Below the pieces are notes generated by a model. The model ran no database searches. It was not told where the DNA came from and was given only the letters and a program-made list of their open reading frames with translations. From Anaerolinea thermophila (GTDB taxonomy: Bacteria; Chloroflexota; Anaerolineae; Anaerolineales; DRKV01): a DNA stretch of 5,075 nt. The stretch is from assembly GCA_020722405.1 (NCBI GenBank), contig DYKW01000129.1:1-5075 (forward strand). Direction: 5' to 3'. Each line of letters opens with the position of its first letter. The stretch's first letter is position 1. Below are positions 1-5,075 of this stretch, piece after piece. The position numbers and the translations under genes were made by a program.

Positions 1-1
1 G

Positions 2-21
2 AATCCGTGTAAATCTGTGGC
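2..21. repeat. Short degenerate repeat, two ~10-bp units, cut by the window edge
   Basis: Two adjacent 10-base units (2-11 and 12-21) share the core AATCYGTG. Read on the other strand this is the 'CACAGATTTACACGGATT' type of sequence, which I recall as a recurrent degenerate intergenic element in several bacterial phyla. The array probably continues to the left beyond the window, so its length is unknown. It marks the upstream DNA as intergenic and not the end of a coding gene. Family membership is from memory and not verified. Confidence 0.4.
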
Positions 22-69
22 CTTTGTTTTCTGGCTTTTCTTGCTCCAGATTTGGAATTGCTGTTGCGC

Positions 70-99
70 TTGACTAAAGGCACCTACCGTTGGTATAAT
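70..99 (+). promoter_or_regulatory. Strong housekeeping-sigma promoter for rpoC (extended -10)
   Basis: The -35 box TTGACT (70-75) matches the TTGACA consensus at five of six bases. An 18-bp spacer follows, then a perfect TATAAT -10 box (94-99). A TG dinucleotide at 91-92 gives the extended -10 form TGGTATAAT. The predicted transcription start is near base 106, with A108 also possible. No other promoter of similar quality was seen between here and the gene, so this is the likely main promoter of rpoC. Such a close match predicts high constitutive initiation, with any control exerted later in the leader. Confidence 0.82.
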
Positions 100-138
100 G
101 CCTTTGCATGCAAATCCAATATGAATACCATAATTTGC

Positions 139-184
139 AGCGAGCGCTGAGAGCGAAAGTTTTCACGCGCTTGCTTTTGTTTGT
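139..184 (+). promoter_or_regulatory. Possible transcription attenuator hairpin in the rpoC leader
   Basis: Arm 139-147 (AGCGAGCGC) pairs with arm 167-175 (GCGCTTGCT) over nine base pairs, one of them a G-U. After a one-base bulge (C166), five further pairs are possible (148-152 with 161-165, one G-U), leaving an eight-base loop. The 3' arm runs straight into a T-rich run (175-184, eight T of ten), as in intrinsic terminators. A competing small hairpin (CGCT 145-148 with AGCG 152-155) would disrupt it. The two G interruptions in the T run predict partial termination. Pairings were checked by hand; no folding energy was computed. Confidence 0.42.
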
Positions 185-361
185 CTATGTTAACAATGTC
201 GTTGTCATGGCAAGGCGCGTTCTGTACAACAAAGCAATCCCCTTGCAAACCGGGAGTCCGCTCGGGGCAGGCACTTCGTTCGCAGCAACAAAAAGCATAG
301 GACTTTATAGGACGACTGCTTAATCTGACATTGTCAAAATATCTTGTAAGGACAGATTTCT

Positions 362-367
362 AGGAGG
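362..367 (+). promoter_or_regulatory. Ribosome binding site of rpoC
   Basis: AGGAGG is a perfect Shine-Dalgarno core and sits seven bases before the GTG at 375. This spacing fixes the start at GTG 375. The resulting N-terminus (METKELVALRINLASPE) also has the length and character expected for beta'. Confidence 0.93.
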
Positions 368-374
368 CTCGCGC

Positions 375-3300
375 GTGGAAACAAAAGAACTCGTTGCATT
401 ACGCATCAATCTGGCATCTCCAGAGATGATCCGAAGTTGGTCTTACGGTGAGGTGCTAAAACCAGAAACCATCAACTACCGTCGCCTACGCCCAGAAAAA
501 GACGGCCTATTTTGTGAAGCAATCTTTGGCCCCACTCGGGATTATCGATGCTATTGTGGTAAGTATAAAAACATTCGCTACAAAGGAATCACTTGTGAGA
601 AATGTGGCGTTACAGTAACACGTTCTTCCGTACGCCGAGAACGCATGGGGCATATCGAACTTTCCACGCCGGTGGCCCATGTCTGGTATTCTCGTCGCAT
701 TCCATCCTACCTGGGATTGCTTCTCGATATCTCACGTCGAGAATTAGACCGAGTATTGTACTTTGCTCAGTATGTTATCACCTACGTTGATGAAAATGCT
801 CGCCAGAAAGCATTAGCACGCCTCGAAGAAAAAGCCAACGCCTTAGAACGTGGGATGGTAAACCTTCAAAACGCACGGCTGGCCGAGTTACGAGCATCTG
901 TTGAACAACAAATTACCGAACTACAAAATCGTCGCGCTGAATTGGAAACCCACTATGATGAACTATTGGCTGAACAGATCCAGCCAATTATGCAACACGG
1001 TCAACAACTTGAGATCGATCTACAATCCCACATGGGAGAAACCACTCGCGCCGCAATCGTTTTCCCTGGTAGCGACTTCTTGATTGCCGAAGCAGGCGAA
1101 ACCATCAGCGCCCAGCATATTGGTCGCATACAACAATTTGTCAAAGAATCTCTCGACAAACTGGAACACGACCTACGCGATGAGCGCCAGCGTGAACAAG
1201 AACACATTCAAACAGAGATTGAAAACCTGCGCGCCACACTGGAAAGCAAAACCAAAGAACTTCTAGAACAACAAGAAGATGAAAACGTCCAGAGCCGCAA
1301 CGATTACCTGCACTTACGTGATGAATTACTGGAATTGCAGCCCCTTACTTTCATCGGAGAAGCGCGCTACCGAGAGCTGCGCTCCCGTTGGGGACAGGTT
1401 TTCCGCGCCGACATGGGTGCTGAGGCCATCTACGACATCCTGCGCCGTCTTGACCTGGACAAACTATCCGAGGAACTGTGGAATGAAATTCGCACCACGC
1501 GCAGCAAACAAAAACGTAAACGCGCCACTAAACGTCTAAAGGTTGTCGAAGCCTTCCGACGCTCCCAAAATCGTCCAGAGTGGATGATTTTGACGGTTTT
1601 GCCGGTCATTCCACCCGACTTGCGCCCCATGGTACAACTGGATGGTGGTCGTTTTGCCACTTCCGACCTGAATGACCTATACCGTCGCGTCATCAATCGC
1701 AACAACCGCCTGAAACGTCTGTTGGAATTAGGTGCACCGGATGTTATTGTGCGCAATGAAAAACGCATGTTACAAGAAGCGGTTGATTCACTAATCGACA
1801 ATTCGCAACGCAGCAAGGCACTCTCTCGACGAGGACGCCGGGAACTGAAATCGCTCAGCGATATGCTCAAGGGCAAAAAGGGACGCTTCCGCCGCAACCT
1901 GCTCGGCAAGCGCGTGGATTACTCTGGGCGCTCTGTCATCGTTGTCGGCCCAAAGTTGAAGATCCACCAATGTGGTCTTCCCAAGACCATGGCGCTGGAA
2001 CTATATCGTCCCTTCGTGATCTCCCGCCTGGTGCAAAATGAGTATGCCAATAACATCAAAGGTGCCAAACGCCTCATTGAACGCAACCGCCCTGAGGTTT
2101 GGGAAGTTCTAGAAGAAGTTATCAGCGAACGCCCAGTACTGCTTAACCGTGCTCCAACCCTACACCGGCTAGGTATTCAGGCCTTTGAACCTATCCTGAT
2201 CGAAGGCAGCGCCATCCAACTACATCCGTTGGTAACGACAGCATTCAACGCCGACTTTGACGGCGACCAAATGGCTGTTCACGTGCCGCTATCTCAAAAA
2301 GCCGTTGCAGAAGCCCGTAATCTAATGCTGGCATCGCGTAACCTGCTCAAACCAGCCGATGGTGAACCGATCATCAGCCCATCCAAAGACATGGTACTCG
2401 GCATTTACTATCTAACGACCGAGGACACTCTAGATCATCCCGGAAATGGGCGCGTGTTTGACGATTTTGATGACGTTATCATGGCGTATCAATTAAGGCA
2501 GGTGGCGGTGCGTAGCCGTATTCGTCTCTATACTTCTACCTGGTATGATGAGAATGGTTCTCGACTGAGTGCGCCCGAAGAACGCTGGTTGGAAACTACG
2601 GTAGGACGCGTGTTGTTCAACAATATTTTGCCAGATAACGTGCGATTTATCAATCACTCCTTAGACAAAGGGGCTGTAAAAGAGTTGGTGGCCGAAATTT
2701 ATGAAGTATGCGGTGAAAAAGCCACCACCAAGGCCGCCGACGACATCAAAGACATCGGTTTTGAGTACGCCACTCGCTCTGGGTTCTCTATCGCCGTATC
2801 AGATGTTTCTGTGCCTAGCACTAAGGAAACCATTGTAGCTGAGGCACTCAAGGAAGCCGAGCGCGTGGAGCGAGATTTTCGCCGCGGGCTGCTAACCGAG
2901 CAAGAACAGAATGAACACTTGATTGAGATCTGGCAACGCACCACAACCCGTGTAGCCCAGGCTGTGCGCGAAAACATGGATCCCAACGGCAATCTGGCTA
3001 CCATGGCAAGTTCTGGCGCCACCAAAGGTGGCTTTGGGCCTATCTCCCAGTTAGCCGGTATGCGTGGCTTGATGGCCGACCCATCAGGGCGCATTATCCC
3101 CTTGCCAATCCGCTCCAACTTCCGTGAAGGCCTGACTGCCCTGGAATACTTCATCTCCACGCATGGTGCCCGTAAAGGCTTAGCCGACACCGCTCTGCGT
3201 ACAGCAGACGCCGGTTATCTTACCCGTCGTCTAGTAGACGTTGCTCAAGATGTCATCATCAATGAAGAAGATTGTGGCACCAAAGATGGCATTTGGATTC

Positions 3301-4967
3301 GCGCGAACGATGATGTCGCGAACCAATCCATGAGTACTCGTCTATTTGGGCGTATGATCGCCAGCCCTGTGGTCGATCCCGAAACTGGCGAGATACTTTA
3401 CGAACGAAATACACTCATCACAAAAGAGGTCGCTCGTCGTATCATCAAGGCAAACATTCAAGAAGTAAAAGTACGCTCTCCGCTGACCTGTGAATTGCAT
3501 CACGGGGTGTGTGCCTATTGTTATGGCATGGATCTGGGACGCGGCGAACTAGTCGAATTAGGGGCTACCGTCGGCATTATCGCCGCACAATCCATCGGTG
3601 AACCTGGTACGCAGTTGACGCTGCGCACCTTCCACAGCGGTGGTGTTGCTTCCGGCGGTGACATTACCACCGGCTTGCCACGTGTAGAAGAACTCTTTGA
3701 AGCCCGCAAAACCCCCAAAGGCGAGGCTGTGGTATGCGAAATCAGTGGTGTAGCACACATCGAACAATCCGATCGCTATAGCGACTTGCGACTGGTACGC
3801 ATTGTTCATAGTGAAATGGTGCAAGATGCCTATGAAATTCCCGATGGGTGGGAAATTCTGGTATCAGAAACCGACGAGGTTAAGCCAGGGCAGCCTCTAG
3901 CACAACTGGACGAGAACACAATTAGTGCCCAAAACGCGGGGCGTGTACGCATGGAAGATGGCAAAATTGTGGTGGCCTATGAACATCGTGAAGAAGTGGA
4001 ATATGAAATTCCCACATCTGCCCGGCTGGTGATCAAAGATGGCCAACACGTAGAAGCCGGACAACCACTCACCGAGGGCTCTCTCAACCCACACCGCATC
4101 CTGCACATCCAGGGACGAGAAAAGTGCCAATTATATCTCCTATCCGAAGTACAAAAGGTATACCACTCCCAAGGGCAAAATATCAACGACAAGCACTTTG
4201 AAGTCATCATTCGCAAGATGATGTCACGAGTGCAAGTCGTGCGCCCTGGTGACGCAAAAGAATACCTACCTGGTGATATCGTCAACCGACTAGAAATTCG
4301 CCAGCGCAACAAAGAACTGCTTGCAGAGGGCAAACAACCCATACAATTTGTGGAAGTATTGCTGGGGATCACAAAGGCATCGCTTAACACCGAATCTTTT
4401 CTCTCCGCAGCATCCTTCCAGCATACCATCAAAGTGCTGGCCGGCGCAGCCATTGCCGGTGCTGAAGATCCGCTCTATGGCCTAAAAGAAAACGTCATCA
4501 TCGGCAAACTCATTCCCGCCGGCACCGGTTTTGAACCAGGACGCTTTTCCAAGGAAAAACAACTCGTAACAGCTGAGGAAGACCCCAACACGCCTTCTCC
4601 TGATGTCATCGCCGAAGACGTAGACGAACTAGAACTTGATGACCTGGATGACCTGGATGATCTGGATGACCTGGATGGCCTGGATGAATTGGAAGATCTA
4701 GATGACATTGAAGAGGAAGACCTGGAAGAAGACGTTGATGAAGAGGAAGCGCCGGAAGATGAAGAAGACATCGATATCACGGGTGTCTTAGATGTCGAAG
4801 ATTCAGATGAAGAAGACATCGATATCACGGGGACCTTAGTTGTCGAAGACTCAGATGAAGAAGACATCGATACCACAGATGCCTTGGTTGTCGAAGACTC
4901 AGATGAAGAAGACATCGAGAGCCTGGACGAATTAGCGGCGAATGAAGACGAAGACGACGTATTCTAG
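375..4967 (+). CDS. rpoC: DNA-directed RNA polymerase subunit beta' (RpoC)
   Basis: This is the largest catalytic subunit of cytoplasmic RNA polymerase (alpha2-beta-beta'-omega), 1530 aa with a GTG start. Seen in order: N-terminal zinc site C59, C61, C74, C77; a coiled-coil insert at ~142-321; MGAEAI (347-352); the lid/rudder region with PVIPPDLRPMVQLDGGRFATSD; NADFDGDQM (625-633), whose D627, D629 and D631 bind catalytic Mg2+; the bridge helix (~920-955, with STHGARKGLADTAL); the second zinc site C967, C1039, C1046, C1049; and the trigger loop (LTLRTFHSGG, catalytic H1087) running into GLPRVEELFEAR without the SI3 insert. The conserved core closes with GLKENVIIGKLIPAGTGF (to 1386). The remaining tail is acidic repeats. 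E. coli beta' is about 1407 aa and B. subtilis about 1199, so the extra length here comes from the insert and the tail. No frameshift or missing catalytic residue is seen. The gene appears monocistronic, with its own promoter and terminator; rpoB is not in the window. Confidence 0.99.
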   Translation: METKELVALRINLASPEMIRSWSYGEVLKPETINYRRLRPEKDGLFCEAIFGPTRDYRCYCGKYKNIRYKGITCEKCGVTVTRSSVRRERMGHIELSTPVAHVWYSRRIPSYLGLLLDISRRELDRVLYFAQYVITYVDENARQKALARLEEKANALERGMVNLQNARLAELRASVEQQITELQNRRAELETHYDELLAEQIQPIMQHGQQLEIDLQSHMGETTRAAIVFPGSDFLIAEAGETISAQHIGRIQQFVKESLDKLEHDLRDERQREQEHIQTEIENLRATLESKTKELLEQQEDENVQSRNDYLHLRDELLELQPLTFIGEARYRELRSRWGQVFRADMGAEAIYDILRRLDLDKLSEELWNEIRTTRSKQKRKRATKRLKVVEAFRRSQNRPEWMILTVLPVIPPDLRPMVQLDGGRFATSDLNDLYRRVINRNNRLKRLLELGAPDVIVRNEKRMLQEAVDSLIDNSQRSKALSRRGRRELKSLSDMLKGKKGRFRRNLLGKRVDYSGRSVIVVGPKLKIHQCGLPKTMALELYRPFVISRLVQNEYANNIKGAKRLIERNRPEVWEVLEEVISERPVLLNRAPTLHRLGIQAFEPILIEGSAIQLHPLVTTAFNADFDGDQMAVHVPLSQKAVAEARNLMLASRNLLKPADGEPIISPSKDMVLGIYYLTTEDTLDHPGNGRVFDDFDDVIMAYQLRQVAVRSRIRLYTSTWYDENGSRLSAPEERWLETTVGRVLFNNILPDNVRFINHSLDKGAVKELVAEIYEVCGEKATTKAADDIKDIGFEYATRSGFSIAVSDVSVPSTKETIVAEALKEAERVERDFRRGLLTEQEQNEHLIEIWQRTTTRVAQAVRENMDPNGNLATMASSGATKGGFGPISQLAGMRGLMADPSGRIIPLPIRSNFREGLTALEYFISTHGARKGLADTALRTADAGYLTRRLVDVAQDVIINEEDCGTKDGIWIRANDDVANQSMSTRLFGRMIASPVVDPETGEILYERNTLITKEVARRIIKANIQEVKVRSPLTCELHHGVCAYCYGMDLGRGELVELGATVGIIAAQSIGEPGTQLTLRTFHSGGVASGGDITTGLPRVEELFEARKTPKGEAVVCEISGVAHIEQSDRYSDLRLVRIVHSEMVQDAYEIPDGWEILVSETDEVKPGQPLAQLDENTISAQNAGRVRMEDGKIVVAYEHREEVEYEIPTSARLVIKDGQHVEAGQPLTEGSLNPHRILHIQGREKCQLYLLSEVQKVYHSQGQNINDKHFEVIIRKMMSRVQVVRPGDAKEYLPGDIVNRLEIRQRNKELLAEGKQPIQFVEVLLGITKASLNTESFLSAASFQHTIKVLAGAAIAGAEDPLYGLKENVIIGKLIPAGTGFEPGRFSKEKQLVTAEEDPNTPSPDVIAEDVDELELDDLDDLDDLDDLDGLDELEDLDDIEEEDLEEDVDEEEAPEDEEDIDITGVLDVEDSDEEDIDITGTLVVEDSDEEDIDTTDALVVEDSDEEDIESLDELAANEDEDDVF
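798..1337 (+). other. RpoC insert: predicted long coiled-coil stalk with beta-rich tip (residues ~142-321)
   Basis: The insert lies between the VLYFAQYV segment and PLTFIGEARYRELR of beta'. Residues ~142-224 are rich in E, Q, L, R and A with heptad-like leucines and no proline until QPIM. Residues ~226-249 (FPGSDFLIAEAGETISAQHI) look like short beta strands with a Gly/Pro turn, similar in feel to a sandwich-barrel hybrid fragment. Residues ~250-321 return to highly charged helix. The simplest reading is two antiparallel helices of 70-80 residues with a small tip. Other bacteria carry lineage-specific inserts at this site (barrel repeats in Thermus, a shorter coiled coil in Actinobacteria). 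The function here is not known to me. Boundaries are approximate. Confidence 0.7.
4635..4706 (+). repeat. 9-bp tandem repeat coding for Leu-Asp-Asp triplets in the RpoC tail
   Basis: There are eight in-frame 9-base units with consensus CTGGATGAC, encoding residues 1421-1444. The first four units read LDD, followed by LDG, LDE, LED and LDD. The first units are nearly identical at the DNA level and later ones diverge, which suggests slippage expansion followed by drift. Because the unit is a multiple of three, gain or loss of copies keeps the frame. It forms the first part of the acidic C-terminal tail. Confidence 0.9.
4755..4946 (+). repeat. 48-bp tandem repeat coding for 16-residue acidic units in the RpoC tail
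   Basis: There are four head-to-tail units (4755-4802, 4803-4850, 4851-4898, 4899-4946) encoding residues 1461-1524, with consensus SDEEDIDITGxLxVED. By hand count units 1 and 2 match at 41 of 48 bases and units 2 and 3 at 42 of 48. The fourth keeps SDEEDI and then diverges. The 20-mer TCAGATGAAGAAGACATCGA is identical in units 2, 3 and 4. Each unit alternates an acidic block with a short hydrophobic patch (ITGxLxV). The high DNA identity implies recent duplication. Confidence 0.93.
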
Positions 4968-4987
4968 CAGTAAGCCTTGAATCCCCT

Positions 4988-5021
4988 AGCAGGGTGCCAA
5001 TCTCGGCACCCTGCTTTTTTT
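4988..5021 (+). terminator. Intrinsic terminator of rpoC
   Basis: A perfect 11-bp stem pairs 4988-4998 (AGCAGGGTGCC) with 5005-5015 (GGCACCCTGCT) around a six-base loop (AATCTC). It is followed by an unbroken run of seven T (5015-5021), the first of which is the last base of the stem. It begins 20 bases after the TAG stop. There is no matching T-run on the opposite strand, so it acts in one direction only. Its strength indicates that transcription of rpoC ends here. Confidence 0.95.
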
Positions 5022-5031
5022 GTATCTGTTT

Positions 5032-5058
5032 ACCGCAGAGCCCGCGGAGAACGCAGAG
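5032..5058. repeat. 9-bp tandem repeat (CGCRGAG core), three units, near the window edge
   Basis: Three successive 9-base units (5032-5040, 5041-5049, 5050-5058) share CGCRGAG. Sequences of the type 'ccgcagagaacgcagag' recur in intergenic DNA of several phyla, including Chloroflexota, as far as I recall. The remaining 17 bases of the window show nothing recognisable. The repeat lies 10 bases beyond the T-run of the terminator, so it is outside the rpoC transcript. Confidence 0.6.
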
Positions 5059-5075
5059 AATCTGGAAAGTCATTC

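Larger units (their letters stand above)
106..374 (+). promoter_or_regulatory. Long 5' leader of the rpoC mRNA (~270 nt)
   Basis: This is the stretch between the predicted start of transcription and the GTG start codon. It contains a possible attenuator hairpin (139-175), a 6-bp complement GCAAGG/CCTTGC (210-215 with 241-246), an 8-bp long-range complement ACAATGTC/GACATTGT (193-200 with 327-334), and a 6-bp stem AATCTG/CAGATT (322-327 with 353-358) that closes just before the ribosome binding site. It matches no riboswitch or T-box that I can recognise. An open frame of 71 codons (108-323) runs through it but has no convincing gene character. Leaders this long usually carry control elements; that this one does is inference. 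Confidence 0.6.

Noticed and set aside
172..197. boxA-like antitermination signal (TGCTTTT followed by GTTAACAAT)
   Set aside because: The two halves of a TGCTCTTTAACA-like box are separated by about ten bases and do not form one motif; the T-rich part is better explained by the hairpin tail.
210..246. Riboswitch or T-box in the leader
   Set aside because: Only short helices are present (GCAAGG with CCTTGC), and I find no T-box GGTGG-type antiterminator motif or recognised riboswitch core.
1083..1160. Possible inserted separate domain or mobile element at the beta-like tip of the insert
   Set aside because: The reading frame, base composition and codon style continue without a break and no repeats flank it; it is an ordinary part of the beta' insert.
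2699..3190. 163-codon minus-strand open frame inside rpoC (also 1430-1909 and 3977-4453)
   Set aside because: These lie wholly within strongly conserved beta' coding sequence and give no recognisable protein; they are antisense shadows.
4475..4915. Long Ser/Arg-rich open frame on the minus strand opposite the rpoC tail
   Set aside because: It is the mirror of the GAT/GAA/GAC repeats; its low complexity follows from the acidic codons, and there is no ribosome binding site or promoter of its own.
4773..4946. CRISPR-like direct repeats
   Set aside because: The units are head-to-tail without unique spacers, are in frame and encode the protein tail.
4825..5073. Minus-strand open frame crossing the terminator and 3' repeat
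   Set aside because: It is composed of the reverse of the acidic repeat, the terminator stem and the 9-bp repeat, so no real gene is supported.

Overview
The window holds one large gene, rpoC, which encodes the beta' subunit of bacterial RNA polymerase. The gene is complete, on the + strand, and has its own promoter, a long 5' leader, a ribosome binding site and an intrinsic terminator. The protein is 1530 residues long. All hallmark beta' elements are readable: both zinc sites, the NADFDGDQM catalytic loop, the bridge helix and an uninterrupted trigger loop. The core reads most like Chloroflexota, probably the Anaerolineae side. The reasons are the N-terminal stretch around VLYFAQYVITYVDE, a coiled-coil insert after the N-terminal zinc region, the absence of the trigger-loop insert (SI3) of Proteobacteria, and intermediate base composition. 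This placement rests on family resemblance from memory, not on a search.

Layout: bases 1-69 are noncoding and begin with a short degenerate repeat. Bases 70-99 are a near-consensus housekeeping sigma promoter with an extended -10. Bases ~106-374 are an untranslated leader of about 270 nt with a GC-rich hairpin followed by a T-rich run (139-184), which could act as an attenuator. An AGGAGG ribosome binding site (362-367) precedes a GTG start at 375. The gene ends with TAG at 4965-4967. A textbook terminator lies at 4988-5021, followed by a 9-bp tandem repeat (5032-5058) of a kind often seen in intergenic DNA.

Three things stand out. First, rpoC appears to be a free-standing transcription unit: no rpoB lies in the 374 bp upstream, and no rpsL follows the terminator within the ~50 bp visible. 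Second, the protein ends in a 130-residue extremely acidic tail (71 Asp/Glu and no Lys or Arg by hand count) built from two different tandem repeats. This is reminiscent in character, not in sequence, of the acidic tail of the Firmicutes delta subunit. Third, an insert of about 180 residues looks like a long antiparallel coiled-coil stalk tipped by a small beta-rich segment. No mobile element, CRISPR array, tRNA or rRNA is visible.
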